A DNA stretch of 64,000 nucleotides. Origin: Pedobacter sp. BMA (lineage in GTDB: Bacteria; Bacteroidota; Bacteroidia; Sphingobacteriales; Sphingobacteriaceae). The stretch lies in NCBI RefSeq assembly GCF_001027745.1, contig NZ_LECU01000003.1:1-64000 (forward strand), given 5' to 3'. The first letter of the stretch is position 1. The number at the start of each line of letters is the position of its first letter. A model generated the notes under the pieces. That model saw nothing but the letters and a program-made list of their open reading frames with translations, was not told where the DNA came from and did no database searches. The translations under genes and the position numbers were made by a program. This document shows positions 1-10,500 of the stretch, in pieces.

Positions 1-323
1 CCCCAACCCCAGCCACCGTAATATGCTGGTCCGTAAAAGTCAGTTTTTTCTCTGGCTACCACCACTAAATTCACAAGCATATCAGGCTTATCTGCCTTTA
101 CAAATCCTTTAGAATTCATTTCAGCTTCCACTGCAGCCATTAAGCGGCGTTTATCGAGATTATTTAACTTCACCCGGGCAACGCCTTTATCATAAAAGTT
201 ATAAGTTTTATAACTGTTCAAATCTGCAGTTTTATCATAATCTGAAGCTGTACGAAGTGTAGAACAGCCTGCCAATGCCAATACAACTGTAAAAAGCATC
301 AATAATTTTTGTGTTGTTTTCAT
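1..323 (-). CDS. DUF4136 family lipoprotein, 3' end cut by window edge
   Basis: Only the first 107 residues are visible; the gene runs off the left edge. The ATG at 321-323 opens a lipoprotein signal peptide with lipobox LALAGC (Cys20), so the mature protein should be lipid-anchored in the envelope. After it comes SDYDKTADLNSYKTYNF, the usual opening of DUF4136 proteins, then a conserved helix with KRRLMAAVEAEM and a strand with DMLVNLVV. The molecular function of DUF4136 is unknown. It is divergent from tsaC with a 316-bp spacer. Family call is from the N-terminal half only. Confidence 0.75.
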   Translation of the reverse strand, partial: MKTTQKLLMLFTVVLALAGCSTLRTASDYDKTADLNSYKTYNFYDKGVARVKLNNLDKRRLMAAVEAEMNSKGFVKADKPDMLVNLVVVAREKTDFYGPAYYGGWGW

Positions 324-639
324 TTGCTTTGTTTATTTAAATAACCTGTAATAAATATAACCATTTTGAAACCTAAAAAGTTATATCTGATACAAATTTT
401 ACAAATTCTTTTATTTTACTGTTAACGACAGAAAATTGCATTTTGTTTTGCTTTATACACTCATTATAAATATTTTACAAATCAAATATATTATGTTCAG
501 TTAAGAAAATAAAACTTAGATAACTCAAACTGAATGGTCAATTCCAGATCGGACATCTGTTAATAAAACTAAAAATAATGTAGGTTAAATTTTAAGCATT
601 AACATTATTTAACTTATCATTTATAAATACCTTTGTGTT
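324..639. other. Divergent intergenic region, DUF4136 gene / tsaC
   Basis: AT-rich spacer of 316 bp between divergent genes. I see no ORF or RNA gene. At 628-635 the plus strand reads TACCTTTG, an exact match to the Bacteroidota -7 box TAnnTTTG, only 4 bases before the tsaC ATG; a matching -33 TTG is not clear. Confidence 0.5.
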
Positions 640-1206
640 ATGCTTAAAGATGAAATTAACAAAGCCCTGGAAGTATTAAAAGCAGGTGGTGTAATTCTTT
701 ATCCAACTGATACAATATGGGGATTAGGTTGTGATGCAACAAATGCCCAGGCAGTTGAGAAAATACTCAAAATAAAGAATCGGCCCGCTGAAAAAAGCAT
801 GATTGTGCTGCTTGATGTAGACAGTAAATTGCAAAGTTACGTAACTGAAATTCCAGAGGTGGCCTATGATCTGATTGAATATGCTGAAAATCCCCTCACT
901 ATTATATTTTCAGGTGCAAAAAACATTGCCGAAAATGTGATCAACCAGGATGGTAGCGTGGGTATCAGAATTGTAAAGCACGATTTTTGCACCCCGCTAA
1001 TTAATAGATTCAGAAAACCTATAGTTTCTACTTCCGCAAATATCAGTGGCCAGCCGTCTCCAAAATTTTTCGATGACATCAATCAGGATTTAATTGATCA
1101 GGTTGATTACGTGGTTAATTTTGAACAGGAAAATCGCAATGTGCGAAAACCTTCCACAATCATGAAACTCTCACCCGGTGGGCAGTTTGAATTTATTCGC
1201 AAGTAA
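640..1206 (+). CDS. tsaC: Threonylcarbamoyl-AMP synthase (TsaC/YrdC/Sua5 family)
   Basis: The 188-residue product is a single YrdC domain. It makes L-threonylcarbamoyladenylate from threonine, bicarbonate and ATP, the first step of t6A37 modification of tRNAs reading ANN codons, in the cytoplasm. Visible family marks are GGVILYPTDTIWGLGCDA near residues 16-33, the KIKNRPAEKSM nucleotide-binding segment near 43-53 and STSANISGQ near 131-139. The length fits the short TsaC form without the extra Sua5 domain. The -7-like box ends 4 bases before the ATG, so the mRNA may be leaderless. It is followed by cca in the same direction, so two tRNA-maturation genes are adjacent. Confidence 0.9.
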   Translation: MLKDEINKALEVLKAGGVILYPTDTIWGLGCDATNAQAVEKILKIKNRPAEKSMIVLLDVDSKLQSYVTEIPEVAYDLIEYAENPLTIIFSGAKNIAENVINQDGSVGIRIVKHDFCTPLINRFRKPIVSTSANISGQPSPKFFDDINQDLIDQVDYVVNFEQENRNVRKPSTIMKLSPGGQFEFIRK

Positions 1207-1309
1207 AATTACTATTTTTGTAATTCTTATAGTCAAACAAAGTAACCAGCAAGTGGTATAATTGTACCTTAAAAGCCTGCTGTTATGAACGACAAGTACC
1301 ATACAACAA

Positions 1310-2716
1310 ATGCAACAATACCTAAAACATCCGATTTTTAACACCCTATCGTCAATTGCCGATAAACACCAAACCGAAGCTTATGTAATCGGAGGATTTG
1401 TGCGAGACTTATTTTTAAACCGTAATTCGAAAGATATCGACGTGGTTGTTGTTGGAAGTGGGATTGCCTATGCCGAAGCTGTAGGCAAAAAATTAGGAAC
1501 CAAAGTTGCTGTATTTAAAAACTTCGGAACGGCAAACATTAAAGTACAGGATCTGGAAGTGGAATTTGTAGGCGCCAGGAAAGAATCATACCGCGCAGAT
1601 TCCAGAAAACCTATTGTAGAGGACGGTACGTTAGCCGATGATCAATTACGCAGGGATTTCACGATCAATGCTTTGGCCATAAACCTCAATGCCGGTCATT
1701 TCGGAGAATTGCTTGATCCCTTCGAAGGAGTAAAGGATTTAGAAGAAAAGCTCATCAGAACCCCGCTCGATCCGGAGATTACGTTTTCTGATGATCCATT
1801 ACGTATGTTGAGGGCGATAAGATTTGCCTCACAGTTGAATTTCAATATTGATTATGCAGCCTTAGAAGCAATAAAGAGTCAGAAACAGCGAATTTCAATT
1901 GTTTCAAAGGAGCGCATAACCGATGAAATGAATAAAATTATATTATCTCCCAAGCCATCTATAGGATTTATACATCTTTATAATACTGGGTTGCTTCATC
2001 TGATTTTCCCTCAAATGGCAGAGCTTCATGGCGTGGAGTTCATTAAAGGAAAAGGGCATAAAGATAATTTTTACCATACGCTGGAAGTACTCGATAACAT
2101 CAGCGAAACTACGGACGATTTATGGTTACGCTGGGCAGCAATCCTTCACGATATTGCCAAGCCAGCCACGAAACGTTTTGAAGAAGGTCATGGCTGGACT
2201 TTTCACGGACATGAAGACCGCGGCGCAAGGATGGTTCCTAAGATTTTCGCACAACTTAAATTACCCCTTAATGAAAAAATGAAGTATGTACAAAAACTTG
2301 TCCAGCTTCACCTCCGCCCGATCGTTTTAGCCCAGGAAACTGTTACGGACTCTGCAGTTAGACGATTACTTTTCGATGCAGGAGAAGAGATCGAAAGTTT
2401 GATGCTGTTGTGCAATGCAGATGTAACTACCAAAAATGAATACAAAAAAACCAAATACAGAAACAATTTTGAGCTGGTAAAGCAGAAACTTAAAGATGTT
2501 GAGGAGCGTGACAAAATAAGAAACTGGCAACCCCCAATTACAGGTATGGATATTATGGAAACTTTTGGTTTGCAGGCAGGGAAAGAAGTAGGCCTCATCA
2601 AAAATGCAATCAGAGAGGCAATACTGGAAGGGGAAATTAAAAATGACTACGAAGAAGCCTTTAATTTTATGCTAAATCAGGCAAAACAAATGGGTTTAAA
2701 TCCTGTTAATAAATAA
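1310..2716 (+). CDS. cca: CCA tRNA nucleotidyltransferase with HD domain
   Basis: The 468-residue protein adds or repairs the 3' CCA end of tRNA. The N-terminal class II nucleotidyltransferase core shows VIGGFVRDLFL (27-37) followed by the metal-binding DIDVVVVG (43-50), and RRDFTINALA is the template-helix region. A C-terminal HD domain with HDIAKPAT around residue 280 and HGHEDRGARM just after suggests an additional phosphohydrolase activity, as in other bacterial CCA enzymes. A box TATTTTTG at 1213-1220 lies about 90 bases upstream, right after the tsaC stop, and may be its own promoter. Confidence 0.93.
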   Translation: MQQYLKHPIFNTLSSIADKHQTEAYVIGGFVRDLFLNRNSKDIDVVVVGSGIAYAEAVGKKLGTKVAVFKNFGTANIKVQDLEVEFVGARKESYRADSRKPIVEDGTLADDQLRRDFTINALAINLNAGHFGELLDPFEGVKDLEEKLIRTPLDPEITFSDDPLRMLRAIRFASQLNFNIDYAALEAIKSQKQRISIVSKERITDEMNKIILSPKPSIGFIHLYNTGLLHLIFPQMAELHGVEFIKGKGHKDNFYHTLEVLDNISETTDDLWLRWAAILHDIAKPATKRFEEGHGWTFHGHEDRGARMVPKIFAQLKLPLNEKMKYVQKLVQLHLRPIVLAQETVTDSAVRRLLFDAGEEIESLMLLCNADVTTKNEYKKTKYRNNFELVKQKLKDVEERDKIRNWQPPITGMDIMETFGLQAGKEVGLIKNAIREAILEGEIKNDYEEAFNFMLNQAKQMGLNPVNK

Positions 2717-2816
2717 TTTAATCACAAGATATACTCCCTGAATCCACTAAAATAAAGCTTTTGGAGTTTGTGGTAAGATAAATTAACTTTATTTTTACGG
2801 TTCGAAAATACAATAA

Positions 2817-3467
2817 ATGGCTATTTATAAATTTAAAATTACGTTCGAAGATTTTGACGATGTGGTTAGGGAAATTGACATCAAATCAAACCAAACCTTC
2901 GAAGATTTGCATAAGGCAATTCATAAATCGACAGGTTATAACGCCGAAAAACCATCGTCTTTTTATGTGAGTACCGACAATTGGTTAAAAGGCGATGAAA
3001 TTGCGTATTTACCAAGCGAACGTAAAAAAGACCGGGTTGTTTTAATGGAAAAGTCGAAACTTAGCGGTTTCATAGAAGATCCTCATCAAAAATTTTACTA
3101 CACCTACAATTTCGATCGCCCCTATGATTTCCATGTAGAGCTGATTAAAATCACTTTAGATGCTGACCCAAGTATTGAATATCCTTTCCTGGCGAAAAGC
3201 ACAGGGGAGGCACCAAAAATCATGGAACAGAATAGTCCGACTGCGGTTGATCCCCGTGGTGCCACTGCAACTGCAAGCGAATTCGACTTTTTAAATGAGA
3301 TGAATTTTGTACCCGAAGATACTGACGAACTGGAAGCTATGGGTGAAATGGGTATCAATGAAGAGGAGAAAGACGAAAACGATGAAGGCGAAAGTGATGA
3401 TGAATTCGGAGACGAATTCTCTGATAATGACAATTACGACGATGATAGTCATAAAGACGACTATTAA
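2817..3467 (+). CDS. pRiA4b ORF-3-like / IS1096 TnpR-passenger family protein
   Basis: A 216-residue protein whose first 130 residues match the fold named after plasmid pRiA4b ORF-3: MAIYKFKITFEDFDDVVREI, then FEDLHKAIHKSTGY, a serine/phenylalanine strand, and DFHVELIKI. These are usually chromosomal genes of unknown function despite the mobile-element name. The last 55 residues are a strongly acidic, low-complexity tail of Asp and Glu, probably disordered. It is followed by an intrinsic terminator at 3491-3528. No catalytic motif is visible. Confidence 0.65.
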   Translation: MAIYKFKITFEDFDDVVREIDIKSNQTFEDLHKAIHKSTGYNAEKPSSFYVSTDNWLKGDEIAYLPSERKKDRVVLMEKSKLSGFIEDPHQKFYYTYNFDRPYDFHVELIKITLDADPSIEYPFLAKSTGEAPKIMEQNSPTAVDPRGATATASEFDFLNEMNFVPEDTDELEAMGEMGINEEEKDENDEGESDDEFGDEFSDNDNYDDDSHKDDY

Positions 3468-3490
3468 CCTCAATTTAATGAACAACATTG

Positions 3491-3528
3491 AAAGCTGTCG
3501 GTATTCAAACCGACAGCTTTTATTTTTT
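3491..3528 (+). terminator. Intrinsic terminator after the pRiA4b ORF-3-like gene
   Basis: A perfect 11-bp stem AAAGCTGTCGG / CCGACAGCTTT (3491-3501 with 3510-3520) encloses an 8-base loop and is followed on the plus strand by TATTTTTT. It ends 13 bases before the miaA start. A TTG at 3488 in the miaA frame lies at the foot of this hairpin and is therefore not a credible start. Confidence 0.88.
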
Positions 3529-3541
3529 AACTAATGTCCAG

Positions 3542-4456
3542 ATGTCTTCAAAAACTTTAATTTCTATTGTCGGACCTACTGCTATAGGGAAAACTGCTCT
3601 TGCTATAGAGTTAGCCCAGCATTTTGGCACAGAGATTCTCTCTGCCGATTCGCGTCAGTTTTTCAGTGAAATGGAAATTGGTACGGCAAAGCCAAATGAA
3701 CTGGAACTCGCAGCAGTAAAACATCATTTCATAAACTCCCATAGTGTTGAACACTTATTTAGCACAGGAGACTTTGAAATTCAGGCACTGGCTGTTTTAA
3801 AGGAGATATTCGAAAAGAATGACATTGCCGTTTTGGTTGGAGGTTCTGGACTTTACGTCAATGCCTTGCTAAACGGATTGGACGAAATGCCTGAAATTGA
3901 TCTATCTATTCGTGATAAATTAAACAAGCAGTTCGTAATGGAGGGAATCAATGTTATTCAAAAACAATTGGCCGAATGCGATCCGGAATATTTTGCAAAG
4001 GTCGATCAGAATAATCCCCAGAGAATGATTAGGGGATTGGAGGTTTTTCTGTCTACAGGCCGAAAATTATCATCCATGTTATCTTCAACTAAAAAAGAAA
4101 GGCCTTTTGAAGTAATTAAAATTGGTTTAAACACCGATAGGGCTATTCTATATAACAGGATAAACCAGCGGGTAGATCAAATGATTAATTTAGGACTCGT
4201 TCAAGAAGTGAAAGGATTGATGCAGTTCAAAAATCACAATGCGCTGAATACAGTCGGTTATAGCGAAATTTTCGACTATCTCGACCATAAGATTTCCTTG
4301 AATGAGGCTGTTATGGCCATCAAGCAAAATACCAGGAGATTTGCCAAAAGGCAGTTGACCTGGTTCAGGAGAGATGAAGAAATAAACTGGTTTGAGCCGG
4401 GGAATACAAATAAGGTAATAGCGCTTATTGGAGAATTGATAATAAAAAAGGGTTGA
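3542..4456 (+). CDS. miaA: tRNA dimethylallyltransferase
   Basis: The 304-residue enzyme transfers a dimethylallyl group to A37 of tRNAs reading UNN codons. The P-loop-like IVGPTAIGKTALAIELAQ starts a few residues after the Met; SADSRQFFSEMEIGTAKP and LVGGSGLYVNALLNG are further family motifs, and RQLTWFRRD near the C-terminus fits the MiaA end. I chose the ATG at 3542 because it starts directly at MSSKTLISIVGP and because any longer version would begin inside the terminator just upstream. With tsaC and cca it is the third tRNA-maturation gene within 4 kb. Confidence 0.95.
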   Translation: MSSKTLISIVGPTAIGKTALAIELAQHFGTEILSADSRQFFSEMEIGTAKPNELELAAVKHHFINSHSVEHLFSTGDFEIQALAVLKEIFEKNDIAVLVGGSGLYVNALLNGLDEMPEIDLSIRDKLNKQFVMEGINVIQKQLAECDPEYFAKVDQNNPQRMIRGLEVFLSTGRKLSSMLSSTKKERPFEVIKIGLNTDRAILYNRINQRVDQMINLGLVQEVKGLMQFKNHNALNTVGYSEIFDYLDHKISLNEAVMAIKQNTRRFAKRQLTWFRRDEEINWFEPGNTNKVIALIGELIIKKG

Positions 4457-4475
4457 AGCTTGTCAACCCTTTTTT
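4444..4475. terminator. Bidirectional terminator between convergent miaA and SGNH gene
   Basis: The stem GGGTTGA / TCAACCC (4450-4456 with 4463-4469), loop AGCTTG, is flanked by A6 on the left and T6 on the right, so it can work on both strands. The left arm contains the miaA stop codon. Confidence 0.85.
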
Positions 4476-4493
4476 ATTATCAGCCAAATCGTG

Positions 4494-5777
4494 TTAATTA
4501 GGAAACTTAACCCCTCTATACTGAGTAATATCGATAGTCGGAATGGCCGATCCGTAAGTAGAATTGATAGCATCTATAAATACGTTACCAATTACTGCAT
4601 TTCCGCGGGGAGTTAAATGAATACCATCTAATGAGAATGCACCACCGGTAATAAACGCAGAGTTAATGCCTATACCCTGTATAGTTACGCCTGCTTTAAC
4701 AAGATTAAGATAACTATATGTATCAGCAACAGCTAAGCCTTTGCTACTTGCAAGAGATTTAATACTGCTGTTATAACTATTAACATAGTCCTTAACTTTA
4801 ATAACCTCATCTTTATCCAACACCCAGTTGTTGGCAATTGGATTTAACGGGTGTAATCCATAAGGAAGACCGGCAGCGTTAGCTACACCAAATAATCCCG
4901 CAGATTGAAAAGGCAAACGAATCAAATCATCAGCAGTAGCGGGCCTTACCGTATTTGTTCCGGTTTGAATGTAAATTGCTGCAGCAGCTGGGTTAATGGC
5001 CTTGGCAGCATTTAACAATGCGGCGACAGTAACCGTATTAAAATAAGGGACTGCTGTAACGTCAGGGATTGTACCCACCACACCTTTTTGTCCACCCGCA
5101 GTCAACGAATTTACAAGGTTAGAATATAATAATGCAAATGTCGATTTATCAGTCAAAACATTCGTAGCATCAACAGTTACACCACCATTAGTTGCCCATC
5201 CAAGTGCATCATTATTACCTAACCACAAAGAAAAGAAAGTGTGGTTTCTTCCTTGAATGAACTGAAAATAAGTTGTTGAACCCAATTGAGCATCAGTTAA
5301 TAAACGCTCGCTGTATGGATTTACAGCCGCATATGCAGCTGAAAATGCAAGGTCTACGCGCATTCCAGGGATACCTAAATTTTGAACCTCGCCAGTATAC
5401 TTAGTTAAATGAGTTGCATCACGGTAGGCCAGATTGGTAGTTACATTATTTAGCGTTGGCGTTCCATTTACCAAAGCAGATAAAGTTAAATATCCTGACC
5501 CATTTGCCTGAGCATCAGTAAAGAAAGGAGAAGTAAAACTTCCACCACCTACTGAGGCCATTTTTGCTGCAATCAAATTGGGATAGGCAACCTTTTGTCC
5601 TTCAAGATATAAACCACCATCGGCAAAGCCCGATGTTAATGAATTACCAACCGCAATATATTTACTGAAATTAGCAGAACCAGCACTTGTTCCTGCCGGC
5701 GTTTCTATCTCAGGTTTACACGAAGCTGCAAATAATATAGTAGCAGCAACAAAACTATTTAATATAATTTTTTTCAT
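4494..5777 (-). CDS. SGNH/GDSL-family hydrolase lipoprotein
   Basis: A 427-residue exported protein. The ATG at 5775-5777, preceded by AGGAG seven bases away, gives a signal peptide ending FAASC (lipidated Cys20). SGNH block I is IAVGNSLTSGF with the likely nucleophile Ser46; the usual GDSL Asp is Asn here. LWLGNNDA resembles block III, and DGIHLTPRGN near the C-terminus supplies the Asp-x-x-His block V. This suggests an esterase or lipase on the outer membrane. It begins 11 bases after the FadL-type porin gene stops, so the two are probably co-transcribed and may act together on a lipid or hydrophobic substrate. The substrate cannot be told. Confidence 0.8.
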   Translation of the reverse strand: MKKIILNSFVAATILFAASCKPEIETPAGTSAGSANFSKYIAVGNSLTSGFADGGLYLEGQKVAYPNLIAAKMASVGGGSFTSPFFTDAQANGSGYLTLSALVNGTPTLNNVTTNLAYRDATHLTKYTGEVQNLGIPGMRVDLAFSAAYAAVNPYSERLLTDAQLGSTTYFQFIQGRNHTFFSLWLGNNDALGWATNGGVTVDATNVLTDKSTFALLYSNLVNSLTAGGQKGVVGTIPDVTAVPYFNTVTVAALLNAAKAINPAAAAIYIQTGTNTVRPATADDLIRLPFQSAGLFGVANAAGLPYGLHPLNPIANNWVLDKDEVIKVKDYVNSYNSSIKSLASSKGLAVADTYSYLNLVKAGVTIQGIGINSAFITGGAFSLDGIHLTPRGNAVIGNVFIDAINSTYGSAIPTIDITQYRGVKFPN

Positions 5778-5788
5778 ATCAATATCTC

Positions 5789-7012
5789 CTACCATTTATA
5801 AGTTAATGAAAGACCTGGAGCATAAACCAATGTTTTAAAGGTTCCATCCAATCCTGTTTCAATGTTTTTCTGTTTTCTTTCTTTCACATCTTCGAAAAAG
5901 AAGGAAGCATTTACTTCAAAATGTCTCGTAGGGGTATAACCTAAACCTGCACTTAAAATATAACGGTCTGCATCTGGCGCTTCAGGGGTTACATAACCAT
6001 CCTGTACAGGAGAAAAAGCGTAGCCAACACCTGCTCTTAAAGCAAGCTTCTCAGAAGCCTGATGATTAATACCTAGTTTAAATGATGATCCATCACGATA
6101 TTTACGAGCTGATTTGGTATCTGCCAAAGCAGAGGTATTGGTAGCATAGTCAAATGCCAACTCCTGATAAATATGCCATTGAACCCAACTGGCATCAAAT
6201 GCCAAAGTTGTACTTTTAGATAGCGGGATGCCAATACCTAACGTAGTAGTTGCAGGTAAAGGTAATTCAGCATTAAAAGTATTTCCTGCAGGGAATGAGC
6301 TCCTAAGAGAATTAGGCACATCAAATTCTGCGGTTCCACCGTCTAGCTTGGTGATTACTTTCGATTTGTGTACAATTGCAAATGAAATATTACTTAAGGT
6401 TTTGATGTATAAACCTGCATTCCAGCCATAACCTTTACCAGTACCCTCTAAAGTAGCATGGCCAGATCGGCCATCAGGGAAATTAACTGGAAGCGCACGT
6501 TGAAGGTTCACTTCACCATGATTGTAAACAAATCCGGCACCTATACCGATACGATCTGTAATCTTAACACTTAAGGTGGGTTGAAAATAGATGGCTTTGA
6601 GGTTTAATGAAGTAAGCGCATAACGGCCCGACCAATCATTACCCCAATCTACCATTCCACCAAAAGGGGTATAAACACCCAATCCCAGTTTCCATTTGTT
6701 AGATTTAGGTCCCCAAACTGCATAAGCTTCGAACGGCGGGGCAATTTTATTTTTTACTTCTTCTGTTAAGTTTGATCCACTTAATCTGAAAGCCGATTTA
6801 AAAAGTAAAGGGTTAACGCCTGCTGAAATGGAGTTGTTTTCTAAGAAACTTACTGCTCCAGGATTGTAGAATACAGAAGCTTCATCTAATGGTAAAGCCG
6901 AACCTGCGCCCGCCATACCAATTTGTTTTTGTCCCTGTAAATTAACCTGAAAACCCTGCCCCAAAACCCAAAGTGGAGCAGACAGTAATACGCTCAATAA
7001 AATTTTTTTCAT
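5789..7012 (-). CDS. OmpP1/FadL-type outer membrane transporter
   Basis: A 407-residue protein with a signal peptide of about 18 residues (WVLGQ end). The mature N-terminus GFQVNLQGQKQIGMAGAGSA followed by DEASVFYNPG is the FadL hatch and NPA-like region; the rest is alternating beta-strand sequence ending in an aromatic residue (LTYKW), typical of outer membrane barrels. FadL proteins bring long-chain fatty acids or other hydrophobic compounds across the outer membrane. It is the first gene of a pair with the SGNH lipoprotein, suggesting release of an acyl group and uptake (inference). Confidence 0.88.
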   Translation of the reverse strand: MKKILLSVLLSAPLWVLGQGFQVNLQGQKQIGMAGAGSALPLDEASVFYNPGAVSFLENNSISAGVNPLLFKSAFRLSGSNLTEEVKNKIAPPFEAYAVWGPKSNKWKLGLGVYTPFGGMVDWGNDWSGRYALTSLNLKAIYFQPTLSVKITDRIGIGAGFVYNHGEVNLQRALPVNFPDGRSGHATLEGTGKGYGWNAGLYIKTLSNISFAIVHKSKVITKLDGGTAEFDVPNSLRSSFPAGNTFNAELPLPATTTLGIGIPLSKSTTLAFDASWVQWHIYQELAFDYATNTSALADTKSARKYRDGSSFKLGINHQASEKLALRAGVGYAFSPVQDGYVTPEAPDADRYILSAGLGYTPTRHFEVNASFFFEDVKERKQKNIETGLDGTFKTLVYAPGLSLTYKW

Positions 7013-7089
7013 TTATATATGGTTATGACACAAATGTATACTATGCTAACATAGCATGCAAACATTTGTTTAAAAGAATTTAAAAAGGA

Positions 7090-7401
7090 CTATGCCTGTG
7101 CTGTAGGACCTCCGAAACCCATTGGAAAAGGAGGTTCCTCCTGTGTTTTAATCCTGCCGTTAACGGCTTCAAATTTCTGAATGTTATCATCAAGTGCATT
7201 CAAAAGGCGTTTTGCATGCTCAGGGGTAAGTATGATTCTCGATTTCACTTTTGCCTTTGGAATCCCTGGCATTACACGTATAAAATCCAGTACAAATTCA
7301 GTATTCGAATGTGTAATGATGGCTAAATTGGAAAAAATACCTTCTGCAATCTCTTCTGAAAGTTCAATATTTAACTGGTTTTCGTTCTGTTTTTCATCCA
7401 T
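7090..7401 (-). CDS. DUF3467 domain protein
   Basis: A 103-residue soluble protein. Features are an N-terminal IELSEEIAEGIFSNLAII, then HSNTEFVLDFIRVMPG and KSRIILTPEHAKRLLNAL, the pattern of DUF3467, which is frequent in Bacteroidota beside rpoC. The function is unknown. The C-terminus is a Pro/Gly-rich tail. It lies about 80 bp downstream of the rpoC terminator and is probably transcribed separately. Confidence 0.8.
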   Translation of the reverse strand: MDEKQNENQLNIELSEEIAEGIFSNLAIITHSNTEFVLDFIRVMPGIPKAKVKSRIILTPEHAKRLLNALDDNIQKFEAVNGRIKTQEEPPFPMGFGGPTAQA

Positions 7402-7474
7402 GGTATTGATTATAGTATAATGTTAATAATGATTTAAAGGTACTGTTTAAAGGCTATCCATTAAAACAATATCA

Positions 7475-7513
7475 ATAAAAAAGGGTTGTTCCAATAATAA
7501 TGGAACAACCCTT
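7475..7513 (-). terminator. Terminator of the rpoBC transcript
   Basis: A perfect 12-bp stem AAGGGTTGTTCC / GGAACAACCCTT (7481-7492 with 7502-7513) with a 9-base loop; on the minus strand it is followed by a run of six T. It starts 20 bases after the rpoC stop. Confidence 0.9.
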
Positions 7514-7533
7514 CAAACTTAAATTAATTTATA

Positions 7534-10500
7534 TTAAGCTTCTACTTCTTCTTGTTTCGAAGCCAATAATTTATCGTATTCTTCTTGCGAACCAACGATG
7601 ATTCGTTCGTATCCACGAACACCTGTTCCTGAAGGAATTAAGTGACCAACGATCACGTTTTCTTTCAATCCCAACATGTTATCGCGTTTACCTGCAATCG
7701 CAGCCTCATTTAATACTTTCGTTGTTTCCTGGAACGAAGCCGCAGATATGAACGATTTAGTACCTAATGATGCACGGGTAATACCTTGCAAGATAGAACT
7801 TGCTGTAGCTGGTCTTGCATCTCTCACCGTGATCTGTTTTAAATCTTTACGTTTCAATTGAGAATTTTCATCTCTTAATCTACGTAATGAAACAATCTGA
7901 CCTGGTTTTAAGTCGCTTGAATCACCTGCATCTTCCACAACTTTTTTGTCGTACATGGCATCATTCTCTTCTGCAAAATCCCAACGGTCAACCGCGTTAT
8001 TTTCCAAGAAAATGGTATCGCCAGGATCCTCGATGTGAACTTTCTGCATCATCTGGTGAACAATTACCTCGAAGTGCTTATCGTTGATTTTTACACCTTG
8101 TAAACGGTAAACTTCCTGAATACCGTTAACCAGGTATTCCTGAACCGCTGCAGGGCCTTTAATCGATAAGATATCCGCAGGAGAAATTGAACCATCTGAT
8201 AATGGCATACCAGCTTTCACAAAGTCGTTATCCTGTACAAGAATGTGTTTAGACAATGGAACAAGGTATTTTTTAACTTCACCATCTTTAGATTCGATTG
8301 TGATCTCACGATTACCACGTTTAACACCACCTAATGTTACCACACCATCAATCTCAGTTACTACTGCCGGGTTTGAAGGATTACGTGCCTCAAATAACTC
8401 TGTTACGCGAGGTAAACCACCCGTAATATCTCGGGTTTTACCAGTTGCACGAGGAATCTTCGCGATGATCTGACCAGTCTGGATCGTTTCACCTTCATCA
8501 ACTGAAACGTGGGCACCTACCGGGATGTTATAACCTTTAATGAACTCTCCTTTTTTGTCAACAATCTGAACAGAAGGGTTTTTAGTTTTATCACGGGTAT
8601 CGATAATTACTTTTTCACGGTGACCAGTTTGCTCATCTGATTCTTCACGGAAAGTTACACCTTCGATGATCGCATCGAATTGTGCCTTACCTGCAAACTC
8701 AGAGATGATAACCGCGTTATATGGATCCCATGAACAAATCTTATCACCTTTAGCTACTTTGTCTCCTTCTTTAACGAACAAGAAAGCACCGTATGGAATG
8801 TTGTTGGTAACGATAACTCTACCGCTTCCTGGTTCAACAATTCTAAACTCACCTGAACGGCCTAATACAACCTGTACTTTACCATCTTCAGTTTGAGTAT
8901 CAACGGTACGGATATTCTCAAACTCGATAACACCATCAAACTTAGCTACGATGTTTGATTCTGCAGCAATGTTCGATGCAGTACCACCCACGTGGAAGGT
9001 ACGAAGCGTTAACTGTGTACCCGGCTCACCGATTGATTGTGCTGCAATTACACCAACTGCTTCACCTCTTTGAACGCGTTTACCTGAAGCCAGGTTACGT
9101 CCGTAACATAATGCACAAACACCACGTTTAGCTTCACAAGTCAATACCGAACGAATTTCGATTCCTTCTAACGGAGATTCATCAATTAATTTGGCAACAT
9201 CTTCGTTGATATCTTCACCGGCACCAATTAATAATGTATTATCCAGAGGATTATAAACATCATGTAATGAAGTTCGGCCTAAAATCCTGTCATATAATGG
9301 CTCAACAATATCCTCATTATCTTTAAGTGCCGTAGTGTACATACCTCTTAAAGTACCACAATCCACATCGTTAACGATCATATCCTGCGCAACATCATGT
9401 AAACGACGGGTTAAGTAACCCGCATCCGCCGTTTTTAACGCCGTATCCGCCAAACCTTTACGCGCACCGTGGGTAGAGATAAAGTACTCTAATACAGATA
9501 AACCTTCTTTAAAGTTTGATAAGATCGGGTTTTCGATGATATCTCCACCTGAACCTGATTTCTGAGGTTTTGCCATCAATCCCCTCATTCCGCAAAGCTG
9601 ACGAATCTGCTCTTTAGAACCACGGGCTCCTGAATCAAGCATCATATAAACAGAGTTGAAACCCTGGTTATCGCTGGATAACTGATTCATTACGAATGTA
9701 GTTAACCTGTTGTTGATACGGGTCCAAATATCGATGATCTGGTTGTAACGCTCGTTGTTTGTAATGAAACCCATGTTATAGTTGTTTCTTACTTCTTCAA
9801 CTTCGTTAGCAGCCTGCTCTAATAAAGTATGTTTTTCTACCGGAATGTTTACGTCCTGTAAGTTGAACGATAAACCTCCCTGGAATGCCATGCGGAAACC
9901 TAATTCTTTAATATCATCTAAGAACTGAGATGAACGGGCCATACCTGTCATTTTAACTACCTCACCGATAATATCTCTCAGCGATTTTTTAGTTAATAAT
10001 TCATTGATGTAACCAACTTCATCAGGAACCATCTGGTTGAATAATACTCTACCTACAGTGGTTTCAGTTAACTTATTAACGATAGAACCATCGGCTTGCT
10101 TCACATTTACCCTTACTTTGATAAATGCGTGTAAGTCTAATTCTTTTTCGTTATAAGCGATAATAACTTCTTCCGGAGAGTAGAAATTAGAATCCTGACC
10201 TTTTACAACTCTGCTATCATCAGTTCTACGGCCTTTAGTAATATAATAAAGACCCAAAACCATATCCTGAGAAGGTACTGTAATTGGCGTACCGTTTGCA
10301 GGGTTTAAGATGTTGTGTGCTGCAAGCATTAATACCTGGGCTTCCAAAATTGCTGCGTTACCTAACGGTAAGTGGACAGCCATCTGGTCACCATCAAAAT
10401 CGGCGTTGAATGCAGTACACACTAGTGGGTGTAACTGGATTGCTTTTCCTTCAATTAATTTTGGCTGGAATGCCTGAATACCTAGTCTGTGTAGCGTAGG

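Noticed and set aside
3488..3541. TTG start giving miaA 18 more residues
   Set aside because: The extension lies within an intrinsic terminator of the upstream gene, and the ATG at 3542 begins directly at the conserved MiaA N-terminus.
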